Assembly: GCA_002436015.1 (NCBI GenBank)
Contig: DIXJ01000012.1
Location: forward strand, 1-52,199
DNA: 52,199 bases
Direction: 5' to 3'
Source of the DNA: Synergistaceae bacterium UBA6083
GTDB taxonomy: Bacteria > Synergistota > Synergistia > Synergistales > 79-D21
Shown: one piece after another, positions 7,629 to 16,640 of the stretch
How the letters are laid out: every line of letters starts with the position of its first letter
Numbering within the stretch: position 1 is the first letter of the stretch
Made by a program: the position numbers and the translations under genes
Notes under the pieces: model-generated
The model's database searches: none
What the model was told of the DNA's origin: nothing
What the model saw: the letters and a program-made list of their open reading frames with translations, nothing else

Positions 7629-8135
7629 ATGGGATCCTCTTTCGGGAGGGGAGCGGCTTGGCCGCTTCCCTCCCTTCGTTGCGGCTTCAGCCTCGTTGAA
7701 ACCCTGGTTGTGGTGGCCATTTGCGGAGTTCTTGGAGGATTTCTGGCCATAACCCTGGGAAACAAGCTTCCCTGGAACGATCCCAAAGAGGTTGCGATTC
7801 GCCAGGCTGAGGCTGTGCAGCGCTGGCTCGACGCCGAACTTGAAAAAGGCCTTCTCGAACAAAAAGCCTTTACTCTCAAGCTGCCGGGCACTCCGTCGAA
7901 AAAGTTGTTTCTCACCTGGGAGGGGCATTCTTTTACCGAGTCCGAAACCTATGATTCCAGGGCCGAGTGCGATTTTGCCGTGCAGGGGGGGCATCCAGCG
8001 ACAATCATTTACAATCCCTCCTATCACTCGGTTTCACCCGCATTCACATTGAACGTCCTTCCCCCTGGAGACAGATATCCGGTGCGGCGGGTGATTGTGT
8101 CGCCCTATGCCCGTGTTCGCTTATCCCTACCCTGA
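7629..8135 (+). CDS. Prepilin-like (pseudopilin) protein with type IV methylation motif
   Basis: 168 residues. Residues 1-19 form a short leader ending RCG, followed by FSLVETLVVVAICGVLGGF. This is the prepilin peptidase recognition site (Gly at -1, Phe at +1, Glu at +5) plus the hydrophobic assembly helix. The rest resembles GspH/FimT minor pseudopilins only in length and organisation; specific function unknown. ATG 7629 lies 5 nt after iorB with no clear ribosome site. A 14-bp hairpin lies inside the leader codons. No other pilus or type II secretion gene is in the window, so the apparatus must be encoded elsewhere. Confidence 0.78.
   Translation: MGSSFGRGAAWPLPSLRCGFSLVETLVVVAICGVLGGFLAITLGNKLPWNDPKEVAIRQAEAVQRWLDAELEKGLLEQKAFTLKLPGTPSKKLFLTWEGHSFTESETYDSRAECDFAVQGGHPATIIYNPSYHSVSPAFTLNVLPPGDRYPVRRVIVSPYARVRLSLP
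7644..7680 (+). terminator. Terminator-like hairpin inside the pseudopilin leader
   Basis: Arms 7644-7657 and 7661-7674 form a 14-bp stem (one G-U pair) with a 3-nt loop, followed by the weak T-tract TTCGTT. It could end the iorAB transcript or attenuate pseudopilin expression. The T-tract is poor, so efficiency is uncertain. Confidence 0.45.
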
Positions 8136-8188
8136 AGGGGAAAACGGGTGTATCCTTGAACCGTTTTTGAGCTGGAGGAGGAAAAAAC

Positions 8189-8701
8189 ATGCCGGTCAAA
8201 CCCTGGTGGCGCGAAACCATCGAAACGATTCTCTGGGCACTCGTCCTGGCGCTGATCCTGAGAGCCTTTGTGGTGCAGGCCTTTTGGATCCCCAGCGGTT
8301 CCATGATTCCCACCCTGGACCCAGGTGACCGGGTCCTGGTGGCCAAGTTCTGGCATGTCCTTTCGGAACCGAAGAGAGGGCAGGTTATCGTCTTCAAGTA
8401 TCCCGTCGATCCCTCCCGGGATTTTGTCAAGAGAATCGTCGCTCTGCCCGGCGAAACGGTCCGGATGGAAAACGGGACGGTTCTCGTCGATGGAGCCGCC
8501 CTTTCCGAACCCTACGTCGTCAATCACGACAATTTCAACATGCCCGAGATGAAAGTTCCCGACAAGCACTATTTCGTCATGGGTGACAACCGGCCGAACA
8601 GCCAGGACAGCCGCTTCTGGGGGTTTGTCCCCAAGACGTTCATCAAGGGTCCCGCTTTCGTGAGGTACTGGCCCCTTTCCCGCATCGGGCTCCTGCACTA
8701 G
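8189..8701 (+). CDS. lepB: Signal peptidase I
   Basis: 170 residues, the short bacterial type. One N-terminal membrane helix (about residues 11-31), then the catalytic serine in PSGSM (Ser38) and the general-base lysine in FVKRIVALPGE (Lys81). The C-terminal box GDNRPNSQDSRFWGFVP is also canonical. It cleaves signal peptides from exported preproteins on the outer face of the inner membrane. Ribosome site GGAGGAGG is 7-8 nt before ATG 8189. Its place directly before rbgA-rnhB is the arrangement common in Firmicutes-type genomes. Confidence 0.96.
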   Translation: MPVKPWWRETIETILWALVLALILRAFVVQAFWIPSGSMIPTLDPGDRVLVAKFWHVLSEPKRGQVIVFKYPVDPSRDFVKRIVALPGETVRMENGTVLVDGAALSEPYVVNHDNFNMPEMKVPDKHYFVMGDNRPNSQDSRFWGFVPKTFIKGPAFVRYWPLSRIGLLH

Positions 8702-8705
8702 GGCC

Positions 8706-9545
8706 ATGGGGCGGACGGTCTGGTTTCCCGGGCACATGGCCCGGGGACAGAAAAAGCTTTCCGAGGTCATCACCAACCTGGATGCCCTGATCGAACTCAG
8801 GGATGCGAGGGCTCCGTACCTCACGGCCTCTCCCCATTCGGAGCAATTGTCCCGCATGAAACCGGTGATCGTCGTGCTAAGCCGCCGGGACCTTGCCGAT
8901 GAGCCAGAAACCGTCAAGTGGCTTGATCATTTCAGGAAAAACGGGATCCCAGCCCTGGCTTACAATCTCAGGCAGGATCGTTTTGACCAACTGAAGGGCG
9001 AGCTCTCACGCTACAAGCCTTCCCATCGGGACTTGCGCCTTGGTGTAGTCGGCATTCCCAATGTCGGGAAGTCTCTATTCCTTAACGGCCTTGTTGGCCG
9101 CAATGCATCCCGGGTCGGAGCCCTGCCCGGGATCACTCGCGGGGTGGAGTGGTTTCGCGGCCAGGGTCTCCTGGTAGTGGATTCCCCTGGCATATTGGGC
9201 GCCCGGACCGGTATCAAGGTTGGCCGGGCGCTTTCCTGGCTAGGATGCAACCGAGCCGATGTCATCGGTTCCTACGAGACTAGTGCGCTTGCCCTTATCA
9301 CATTCCTGTCGAATACCGGCCTGTGGCCTGTCGTTGAAAAGGCCTGGTCCGTCCCGCTGGACGATAGCGGGCCGGAAGGGACCCTGGAAAACCTCGGCCG
9401 GCGGCTTGGGTGTCTTATCGCAGGAGGAGCGGTGGACAGCGAGGCCGCTTCGCGAAAGTTCCTGGAGAGTTTCTCGACCGGGCGCCTGGGAAGGGTTACC
9501 CTGGAACTCCCAGGCTTGCCACTGGGAGAGGAAAACCTTCCATGA
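8706..9545 (+). CDS. rbgA: Ribosome biogenesis GTPase, RbgA/YlqF family
   Basis: 279 residues. A circularly permuted GTPase: the N-terminal WFPGHMARGQKKL, then the G4 region (VVLSRRDLAD), then G1 GIPNVGKSLFLNGL, G2/T-loop ALPGITRG and G3 DSPG. RbgA acts in late 50S subunit assembly. G4 is normally NKxD; here the corresponding site reads SRRD, which could change nucleotide selectivity. It overlaps rnhB by ATGA-type coupling. Name rests on architecture and the lepB-rbgA-rnhB order. Confidence 0.9.
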   Translation: MGRTVWFPGHMARGQKKLSEVITNLDALIELRDARAPYLTASPHSEQLSRMKPVIVVLSRRDLADEPETVKWLDHFRKNGIPALAYNLRQDRFDQLKGELSRYKPSHRDLRLGVVGIPNVGKSLFLNGLVGRNASRVGALPGITRGVEWFRGQGLLVVDSPGILGARTGIKVGRALSWLGCNRADVIGSYETSALALITFLSNTGLWPVVEKAWSVPLDDSGPEGTLENLGRRLGCLIAGGAVDSEAASRKFLESFSTGRLGRVTLELPGLPLGEENLP

Positions 9546-10114
9546 TGTGCCTTGCAGGGGTTGATGAGGCCGGCCGGGGACCTTTAGCCGGGCCTGTGAT
9601 GGCGGCCGCGGTCATTTTGACACCGGAGCAGCGCCGTATCCTGGTCCATATGGGGCTTGACGATTCGAAGCGGTTGTCCCCGGGTAAACGCGGGCATCTT
9701 TTCGATGCCATGAAGAACTTGGGCGTTTGCTGGAAGGCCCAGGCGGCCTCTGCGGTCCGCATCGACTCCGTGAACATCCTGCAGGCGACACTCTGGGCGA
9801 TGAAGGCAAGCGTCGAAGGCCTTTCCCCGGAAATCGACCTCGTCGTCGTTGACGGGAATCGCCTCATTCCGGGGCTTCGCTTGCGGCAGAAAGCGATTCC
9901 AAAGGCCGACAGCCTGGTTCCTGCCGTTGCCGCAGCCTCCGTTGTGGCAAAGGTTTTGCGCGACCGCGTTATGGAAACTCTTGCTTGCCGTTTTCCACAG
10001 TACGGATTCGAGATTCACAAGGGCTACCCGACCGCTGCCCACAGGGAAGCCCTTAAGAGACTAGGCCCGTGCGAAATCCACCGTATTTCGTTTTGCCGGA
10101 AAATCCTCTCCTGA
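9542..10114 (+). CDS. rnhB: Ribonuclease HII
   Basis: About 190 residues. It removes ribonucleotides and RNA primers from RNA-DNA hybrids. The acidic catalytic set is present: Asp/Glu in GVDEAGRGPLAGPV, Asp in DDSKRLS, Asp in VVVDGN, and the AAASVVAKVLRDRVM helix. The tail GYPTAAHREALKRLGPCEIHR is also family-typical. ATG 9542 overlaps the rbgA stop; ATG 9545 immediately after is equally possible. Confidence 0.95.
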   Translation: MMCLAGVDEAGRGPLAGPVMAAAVILTPEQRRILVHMGLDDSKRLSPGKRGHLFDAMKNLGVCWKAQAASAVRIDSVNILQATLWAMKASVEGLSPEIDLVVVDGNRLIPGLRLRQKAIPKADSLVPAVAAASVVAKVLRDRVMETLACRFPQYGFEIHKGYPTAAHREALKRLGPCEIHRISFCRKILS

Positions 10115-10168
10115 GCCGATAGCCCACCAGAGTCCTTTCCCGGACGGGCCTCCGAAGGAGGCGTTGTC

Positions 10169-10537
10169 TTGGATCACCTTGAAACGGGTCGTCTTGGCGA
10201 ATCCCTCGCCGAGCAGTATTTTCGCGGCAAGGGGTGGACCATCCTCGGCCGGAATGTCCGCGTCAAGTTCGGAGAACTTGACCTTGTCGCCCTTGATGAG
10301 GGCGAACTGGTCATCGTGGAGGTGAGGACACGATCGATCGGAAAGGTCCTTCCGGCCGAGGAAACTGTGGGACCGAGAAAACTGAAGGTTCTCGTGCGGT
10401 CAGGGAGAATTTATGTCGAGAAGTGCCGATGGGCCGGGCCGTGGAGGATCGACCTCCTGGGGATCAACCTGGACCCCGGCGGCTCCCCGGAGTTGGTTCA
10501 CCTGCCTGATATCACGGCGGGAAGGATCGATGCCTGA
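10169..10537 (+). CDS. yraN: YraN-family (UPF0102) putative endonuclease
   Basis: 122 residues. The family core is visible: GRLGESLAEQYFRGKGWTIL, then GELDLVALDEGELVIVEVRTR, a PD-(D/E)xK-like nuclease motif (E...D...E-V-R), and VGPRKLKVL. Biochemical role is unproven in the family; a link to DNA processing is inferred from constant linkage with rnhB, comM and dprA, as here. It starts at TTG 10169 after GAAGGAGG. Its stop shares one base with the comM start. Confidence 0.88.
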   Translation: MDHLETGRLGESLAEQYFRGKGWTILGRNVRVKFGELDLVALDEGELVIVEVRTRSIGKVLPAEETVGPRKLKVLVRSGRIYVEKCRWAGPWRIDLLGINLDPGGSPELVHLPDITAGRIDA

Positions 10538-12048
10538 TGGGTCCCGTGCTTGGCGTGACCCTGAAAGGCATCGAGGCGATCGCGATCGATGTCGAGGTGG
10601 AGATTACCGGGGGTCTCTTCGCCATCGCCGTTGTAGGACTTCCGGATGCGGCTGTGAAGGAAGCCCGCGAGCGAGTAAGGGCAGCCCTCAGGGCCAATGG
10701 GATCCACCTGAGGGGGCGGATTGCGCTCAACCTTGCCCCGGCCGACTTGCCGAAGGTCGGATCCCTCCTCGACTTGCCCATGGCTGTGGGGTTGGCCATG
10801 GAAACAGGTGCGGTCAGCCTCACCAAGCCGGCGCTATTCCTCGGGGAACTCGCCATGGACGGCCGCCTGAGGGGCACAAAGGGGGCTGTACCGGCAGCTC
10901 TCCTGGCTCGGAAGATGGGTGTTCCCCTGTACCTCCCACCGGAAAATGCGTGCGAGGTGTCTCTCGTCAAGGGTGTGAATGCGTTTGCGGTGCCAGACCT
11001 GGGTGCTTTACTGGGGCACTTGGCAGGCGAGTGTGCACTGCCACCGGTCCTGGGCAAAGGCTTGGACCTGGATGATCCCCCCGCAGACCCGGATCTTTGC
11101 GACATCAAGGGGCAGGCGGCCGCAAAGCGAGCTCTCGAAATCGCGGCGGCCGGGCACCACAACCTCCTTCTCGTCGGTTCCCCCGGTTCGGGGAAAACGA
11201 TGCTGGCCCGGGCACTTAGGGGTATCCTTCCCCCTTTGACTGACGAGGAACGCCTGGAGACTCTCCTGGTTCGGAGCACTCTGGGGCTCAGGACAAGACC
11301 GGATCGAACTCGACCCTACCGCATCGTTCATCATACCGCCAGTACGATTGCCCTCTGCGGGGGAGGATCTGCGCTCAAGCCGGGTGAAATCAGCCTGGCT
11401 CACAGGGGAGTCCTTTTCCTTGACGAGTTTGCGGAGTTTCACCGGGATTTGCTCGAAGCGCTAAGGCAACCCCTGGAAGATGGAACCATCACGGTAAGCC
11501 GTGCCTCGGGTTCCGTGACATATCCTGCCCGGGTCCTTTTGGTTTGCGCCTGCAACCCCTGTCCTTGCGGGTACTGGGGTGACCCGGTAGAAACCTGTCG
11601 CTGCCCGGCACATGTCCTTGAAAAATATCGAAACAGGCTTTCCGGGCCGATCCTGGACCGGATTGATCTTCACGTTTCAGTGCCGCGGTTGACCCCTGAA
11701 GAACTTGTCTGCCTGGAAGGGCAGCACGGACCCAGTAGCGAGGAAATTCGCAGGAAGGTGAGTTTAGCGAGGGAAATCCAGCAGGAACGCTGGAAGAAAG
11801 AGGGGTTCCACTCGAACGCCGAAATTCCTGAAAGGCTTGTCAGGACGGGCATCAGACTGTCGAGGGATGTCCGCCCCTTCATGGTAAAGGCCGCCCGTGG
11901 CATGCGCCTTTCGGGCCGGGGGATCAGCAGGGTCCTCAAGGTGGCGCGAACGGTTGCGGACCTCAGGGAAAGCCCCGAAGTGGCAGTCGAAGACGTTTGC
12001 GAGGCGCTGGCTTACAGGAAAGGGGGCGTGACGGGTGACAGCGCGTGA
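10537..12048 (+). CDS. comM: ComM/YifB-family Mg-chelatase-like AAA ATPase
   Basis: 503 residues. An N-terminal Lon-protease-like/ChlI domain (GLFAIAVVGLPDAAVKEARERV), then the AAA+ core with Walker A GSPGSGKTMLA, Walker B VLFLDEFAEF, and sensor CNPCPCGYWGD, followed by the C-terminal helical domain LSGRGISRVLKVARTVADL. In Vibrio and Haemophilus ComM is a branch-migration helicase in natural transformation. The adjacent dprA supports a DNA-uptake/recombination role. It overlaps dprA by 14 nt. Confidence 0.93.
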   Translation: MGPVLGVTLKGIEAIAIDVEVEITGGLFAIAVVGLPDAAVKEARERVRAALRANGIHLRGRIALNLAPADLPKVGSLLDLPMAVGLAMETGAVSLTKPALFLGELAMDGRLRGTKGAVPAALLARKMGVPLYLPPENACEVSLVKGVNAFAVPDLGALLGHLAGECALPPVLGKGLDLDDPPADPDLCDIKGQAAAKRALEIAAAGHHNLLLVGSPGSGKTMLARALRGILPPLTDEERLETLLVRSTLGLRTRPDRTRPYRIVHHTASTIALCGGGSALKPGEISLAHRGVLFLDEFAEFHRDLLEALRQPLEDGTITVSRASGSVTYPARVLLVCACNPCPCGYWGDPVETCRCPAHVLEKYRNRLSGPILDRIDLHVSVPRLTPEELVCLEGQHGPSSEEIRRKVSLAREIQQERWKKEGFHSNAEIPERLVRTGIRLSRDVRPFMVKAARGMRLSGRGISRVLKVARTVADLRESPEVAVEDVCEALAYRKGGVTGDSA

Positions 12049-13111
12049 AAAGGCTTTGTTGACCTTCAACGCCTGGGAGGGCTTCCATGCCCGTTTCCTG
12101 GAAGACTGGGCCGAAAAGGGGTTGAGCCCTGAAGAAGTGCTCCGGGCGGGCAACACCTTTTGGGAAGAAATCGGGTTGCCCGAAAAGAGCCGAGCCCTCG
12201 CCTCGCAATGTCGGGATGGCGGTTGGGCGGAGCGCGAATCGGAAAAGGCCGTTCGACTCGGAGTAAGGTTGGTTTTCTGGGGGAACGATGATTACCCGGA
12301 GGGATTGACGGACCTTCCCAGGCCACCAGCGGTTCTTTACGCTCGGGGGAACTGGCCCGCTCCCGACAGAATGGATGCTGTCGTCGGAACGAGGAGATGT
12401 TCCCCTTACGGTTCCAGGATAGCTCGGGAAGTGGCTTCCCGGATGGCCGACTCGCGGGTAGCCGTGCTGAGTGGCGGGGCTCTCGGCATAGACGGGGCCG
12501 CCCACGCCGGGGCGCTCGAAGCGGGCGGTGAGACGGTGGCGGTCCTTGGAACGGGAGTGGACCTTGTTTACCCGGTGGAGCATGAAGGCCTTTTTTCACG
12601 GATCCTCGAGCAAGGAACTCTCTTGAGCGAGTTTCCGCTTTCGACGCCTGCGAGGGCCTGGCGCTTTCCCCGGAGGAACCGCCTGATCGCAGCCCTGGCA
12701 GATCGCCTCGTGATTGTTGAGGCCCCTGTAAAAAGCGGGGCCATCGTAACAGCCAGGATCGCCATGGAAATCGGCAGGGAGATCTGGGTTGTCCCCGGAA
12801 GGATAGACGACTGGGGATGCAAGGGTTCGAACACTCTTCTCTGGGACGGGGCCCACCCCCTGGTCGACCTGGAGGACCTTGTCAGGGTCCTCGGCCTTTC
12901 CCAGGGCGAACTCTTCAAAGAGGAAACCGCGAGGGAAAATTCATCTCCCGTTCTTGAAGCCTTACGAGTTTTCGGCGACCAGACGGTTGACATTCTTGCT
13001 TCTCAGGTTAAAATGGGCGCCGCTGACATACTGGTAGAGTTGAGCCGGATGGAGGCCTTCGGATTGGTCCGGCGTTCGCTTTCGGGCCGGTGGAGCGCAG
13101 TCCTTCGGTGA
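12035..13111 (+). CDS. dprA: DNA processing protein DprA/Smf
   Basis: 358 residues. DprA loads RecA onto incoming single-stranded DNA. The Rossmann core has AVVGTRRCSPYG, VLSGGALGIDGAAHAGAL and TVAVLGTGVDLVYP, then SEFPLSTPARAWRFPRRNR and GCKGSNTLLWDGA. A C-terminal winged-helix-like region (~290-358) completes the longer form. GTG 12035 follows AGGGGGCG inside comM. The next gene, topA, starts 42 nt further with its own ribosome site. Confidence 0.94.
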   Translation: MTAREKALLTFNAWEGFHARFLEDWAEKGLSPEEVLRAGNTFWEEIGLPEKSRALASQCRDGGWAERESEKAVRLGVRLVFWGNDDYPEGLTDLPRPPAVLYARGNWPAPDRMDAVVGTRRCSPYGSRIAREVASRMADSRVAVLSGGALGIDGAAHAGALEAGGETVAVLGTGVDLVYPVEHEGLFSRILEQGTLLSEFPLSTPARAWRFPRRNRLIAALADRLVIVEAPVKSGAIVTARIAMEIGREIWVVPGRIDDWGCKGSNTLLWDGAHPLVDLEDLVRVLGLSQGELFKEETARENSSPVLEALRVFGDQTVDILASQVKMGAADILVELSRMEAFGLVRRSLSGRWSAVLR

Positions 13112-13153
13112 ACAGGAAAAAGCAGGTTATTCGATCCGTTGAGGGGCGAGAAT

Positions 13154-15259
13154 ATGGCGGAAAAAAGCAGGAAAGAAAAGACCCTGGTCATCGTGGAATC
13201 ACCGGCGAAGGCCAAGACCCTGAAAAAGATCCTCGGGGCCAACTACGAGATCAAGGCAAGCATGGGGCATATTCGCGACCTGCCCAAGAGCCGCATCGGT
13301 GTGGACATCGATGAAGATTTCAAGCCCGACTATATCCCTGTCAGGGGAAAGGCCGCGGTCATAAAGGAACTGAAAAAGAAAGCCGAGGGAGCCGGGCGGG
13401 TCCTGCTTGCGAGCGACCCCGACCGGGAAGGCGAAGCGATTGCCTGGCATCTCGCGCACCTTCTTTCGATTGACCCGAAGACCCCATGCCGTATCCGGAT
13501 GTTCGAGATCACCGCGAAGGCTGTAAGAGAATCGGTAAAGAAGCCTCAGAAGATTGACCAGGACCGGGTCGATGCCCAACAGGCCCGCAGGATCCTGGAC
13601 CGGCTCGTTGGCTACAAGCTCAGTCCCCTCCTGTGGAAAAAGGTCCGTTCCCGTCTCACGGCCGGGCGGGTCCAGTCAGTGGCCCTTAGGCTGATCGTCG
13701 AACGTGAGCGCGAAATCCAGCAATTCGTCAGCCAGGAATACTGGCTTCTTGATGCCATTGCCTCCAGTCAAGGCGAAAACCGGTACACGCTTCGCCTCGA
13801 AAAGAGGGACGGAAAAAACCTGATCATAGATTCGATATCCGAGGCTGAGGCAATCGAGAAGGAACTACGTTCACATCCTCTTGTCGTTATCGATTTCAAG
13901 GTCAAGGAAAACCGGCGACCGCCGCTGGCTCCATTCAAGACAAGTACCCTGCAGCAGGAGGCTTCCCGGCGCCTGGGCTTTTCGCCGCAAAGGACAATGA
14001 GGATCGCCCAGGATCTTTACGAGGGGATAGAGATTCCGGGCAAGGGACCGGTGGGTTTGATCACCTACATGAGGACCGATAGCCTTCGAATTTCTGACGA
14101 AGCTCTGGACTCCGCGAGGGTTTTCATCGGAGACAGGTACGGAAAAGAGTTCCTGCCTGAAAGCCTTAACACTTATGCAGCCAAGGGACGCAGCCAGGAT
14201 GCCCACGAGGCGATCCGCCCCACGGATGTGCTCCTCGAACCGGAGAGCCTGAAGGCCTTTCTCAAGCCTGAGCAGGCCAGGCTCTACGACATGATCTGGA
14301 GGCGTTTCGTCTCCTGCCAGATGGCGCCCGCTCGCATTGCCCGAAGCACGATCGAAGTGGGCTGCGGATCCTTCCTCTTGAAGCAGTCGGGAGTCACTGT
14401 CCTTTTCGAAGGCTGGGGGAAAGTCTGGCCCTTGGACATGAAGGAAACTCCTGTTCCGGAAGCGATTCCCGGAGAAGTCCTGTCACTGGAGGAACTCCTG
14501 AAGGAACAGCGATTTACGCAGCCACCCACCCGCTACAGCGAATCCGGGCTTGTCAAGGCCCTGGAAGAAAACGGAATCGGCCGCCCATCGACGTACGCTT
14601 CAATCGTCCAGACGCTTGAAGACCGAGGTTATGCGGCGCTTAACGAAGACCGGCGTCTTGAGCCCAGCGACCTGGGGCTCGTGGTGAGCGATTTCCTCGT
14701 AAACCATTTCTCGGACATCATCCAGGTCGACTTCACCGCCCGGATGGAAGAGGAACTGGACCAGGTCGAAAGCGGCACTCGCCCCTGGGTCCTCGTGCCG
14801 AGGGAGTTCTGGGCGTCCTTCCAGCCAAGGCTGGACGAGGTGGAACAGACCGTGGAAGCGGTGAACTTCCCCAAGGAAGAGCCTGAACCCATCGGGGAGG
14901 ATTGTCCCGAGTGCGGCGCTCCGCTCGTTCGGCGAAAGGGCCGTTTCGGGGAATTCATCGCCTGTTCCGCCTTCCCGAAGTGTCGCTACAGTCGCCCCAT
15001 ACTCAAGTCGATAGGGGTCACGTGCCCGAAGTGCGGTCTCGGGCAGATTGTCAGGAGAAGGAGCAAGAAAGGCGGGCGCACCTTTTACGGTTGCGAACGA
15101 TATCCCGCCTGCGACTTCGTTTCCTGGGACGCCCCCACAGGGGAACTCTGCGAAAAATGCAAGACACCCCTGGTGATACGCGGCAAGGGAGAACCGTTCT
15201 GCCCCTCATGCCGTCCCAAGGCCCCATCGGAAAAGAAGAAACCGGCCCGTGGCAAATGA
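13154..15259 (+). CDS. topA: DNA topoisomerase I
   Basis: 701 residues. It relaxes negative supercoils. The Toprim domain has LVIVESPAKAKTL and ASDPDREGEAIAWH (Mg-binding acidic residues). The catalytic tyrosine is in LITYMRTDSLRIS (about Tyr305). GIGRPSTYASIVQTL and three C-terminal zinc-ribbon-like repeats follow (CPECG...CSAFPKC, CPKCG...CERYPAC, CEKCK...CPSC); the last is short. ATG 13154 is preceded by GAGGGGCGAG. It overlaps trmFO by ATGA, part of the topA-trmFO-xerC-hslVU-codY order known from Bacillus. Confidence 0.97.
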   Translation: MAEKSRKEKTLVIVESPAKAKTLKKILGANYEIKASMGHIRDLPKSRIGVDIDEDFKPDYIPVRGKAAVIKELKKKAEGAGRVLLASDPDREGEAIAWHLAHLLSIDPKTPCRIRMFEITAKAVRESVKKPQKIDQDRVDAQQARRILDRLVGYKLSPLLWKKVRSRLTAGRVQSVALRLIVEREREIQQFVSQEYWLLDAIASSQGENRYTLRLEKRDGKNLIIDSISEAEAIEKELRSHPLVVIDFKVKENRRPPLAPFKTSTLQQEASRRLGFSPQRTMRIAQDLYEGIEIPGKGPVGLITYMRTDSLRISDEALDSARVFIGDRYGKEFLPESLNTYAAKGRSQDAHEAIRPTDVLLEPESLKAFLKPEQARLYDMIWRRFVSCQMAPARIARSTIEVGCGSFLLKQSGVTVLFEGWGKVWPLDMKETPVPEAIPGEVLSLEELLKEQRFTQPPTRYSESGLVKALEENGIGRPSTYASIVQTLEDRGYAALNEDRRLEPSDLGLVVSDFLVNHFSDIIQVDFTARMEEELDQVESGTRPWVLVPREFWASFQPRLDEVEQTVEAVNFPKEEPEPIGEDCPECGAPLVRRKGRFGEFIACSAFPKCRYSRPILKSIGVTCPKCGLGQIVRRRSKKGGRTFYGCERYPACDFVSWDAPTGELCEKCKTPLVIRGKGEPFCPSCRPKAPSEKKKPARGK

Positions 15260-16563
15260 ACAGGGTCACGGTCATAGGAGCGGGCCTGGCGGGAAGCGAG
15301 GCCACATGGCAACTGGCAAACCGGGGTGTTCCCGTTCGTCTTGTGGAGATGAGGCCCCTGAAGATGACTCCTGCTCACACGAGCGGTTGTTGCGGTGAGC
15401 TTGTTTGCAGCAATTCGCTGGGCGCGGATGTCCTGACGAGTCCCGCGGGGATCCTGAAGGTCGAGCTTCGGAAACTGGGCAGCCTGGTGATGCGTTCGGC
15501 AGACCTTTCCTCCGTTCCCGCCGGGAGAGCGCTGGCGGTAGACCGTGGCCGGTTTGCGGAAAGCATCTCCCGGGCCCTCGAGGAACACCCCCTGGTCGAC
15601 ATCGTCCGCGAGGAGGCTGCTGTTATTCCCGCGGGTCCATGTATCGTTGCGACGGGTCCCTTGACCTCCGAGCCCATGGCGGATTGCCTCAAGGCAGTGA
15701 CCGGACAGGAGTTCCTCTACTTCTTCGACGCGGTTGCCCCGGTCCTGGCAAGGGAAAGCATTGATATGGACAGGGCCTACAAGGGCAGTCGCTATGGCCA
15801 GGGCGAAGATTACATCAATTGCCCCCTCAACGAAACGGAGTACGATGCCCTGGTCGGGGGATTGCTTTCCGCTGAACGGGCGATGAAGCACGAATTCGAA
15901 AGGAAACAACCCTATTTCGAGGGGTGCCTCCCGGTCGAAGTCATCGCCGGGAGAGGACGCGATACTCTCCGTTTCGGCCCGCTGAGGCCTGTCGGGCTAC
16001 CCGAACCGACCACCGGGAGGGAACCGTTTGCAGTTGTGCAGCTGCGGCAGGATAACCTGGAAGGGACCCTCTTCAACATGGTCGGTTTCCAGACGAATCT
16101 CAAGTGGGGAGAACAGGAGCGGGTTTTTCGCCTCATTCCGGCACTTCGGCAAGCCGAATTTGTCCGTCTGGGCGTGATGCACCGCAACCTTTATGTCAAT
16201 GCCCCTAAAGTCCTGGATAAAGTCCTGCGCCTTGCGGGAAGGGAAGGCCTTTTCCTTGCCGGGCAGATTGTCGGGGTGGAGGGTTACATGGAAAGTACGG
16301 CCATGGGGGTTGTGGCAGCCCTGGCCATGGATCGCCTGCTGAAAGGAATGGAACCTCCCGCCTGGCCACGAGAATCGGCCATAGGATCCCTTCTGCATTA
16401 CCTGTCAGATGCCCGGCCCGAGGCTTTCCAGCCTATGAACGTCAACCTGGGAATCTTTCCCCCCCTGGAGGGCAAGATCCGCTCCAGGACCGACCGATGC
16501 CAGGCCGTGGCGCTTCGCGCCGCGACGGCTTTCGATGCCTTTCTGGCGAACTTTGCCGCTTAA
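15256..16563 (+). CDS. trmFO: Folate-dependent tRNA (uracil-54-C5) methyltransferase TrmFO
   Basis: 435 residues. A flavoprotein that makes ribothymidine at position 54 of tRNAs using methylene-tetrahydrofolate. FAD-binding VTVIGAGLAGSEATWQLA is at the N-terminus, followed by TSGCCGELVCSNSLG, MDRAYKGSRYGQGEDYINCP, QLRQDNLEGTLFNMVGFQT and the C-terminal GQIVGVEGYMESTAMG. This flavin-dependent type replaces SAM-dependent TrmA, as in Firmicutes and several other lineages. Coupled to topA by overlap. Confidence 0.96.
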   Translation: MNRVTVIGAGLAGSEATWQLANRGVPVRLVEMRPLKMTPAHTSGCCGELVCSNSLGADVLTSPAGILKVELRKLGSLVMRSADLSSVPAGRALAVDRGRFAESISRALEEHPLVDIVREEAAVIPAGPCIVATGPLTSEPMADCLKAVTGQEFLYFFDAVAPVLARESIDMDRAYKGSRYGQGEDYINCPLNETEYDALVGGLLSAERAMKHEFERKQPYFEGCLPVEVIAGRGRDTLRFGPLRPVGLPEPTTGREPFAVVQLRQDNLEGTLFNMVGFQTNLKWGEQERVFRLIPALRQAEFVRLGVMHRNLYVNAPKVLDKVLRLAGREGLFLAGQIVGVEGYMESTAMGVVAALAMDRLLKGMEPPAWPRESAIGSLLHYLSDARPEAFQPMNVNLGIFPPLEGKIRSRTDRCQAVALRAATAFDAFLANFAA

Positions 16564-16605
16564 CTCCAACGTCTTTCCACTCCGAAAGATTTGTCCTGAA
16601 TATTA

Positions 16606-16633
16606 TTCACAATCAAGGCATAAGTGGTAATAT
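16606..16633 (+). promoter_or_regulatory. Putative promoter of xerC, possibly giving a leaderless mRNA
   Basis: TTCACA (16606-16611), 16-nt spacer, TAATAT (16628-16633); the xerC ATG is at 16641, where a start site would fall. An imperfect dyad (ATATTAttCAC at 16600-16610, GTGgTAATAT at 16624-16633) covers the promoter and may be an operator. Confidence 0.45.
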
Positions 16634-16640
16634 ACGGTGC

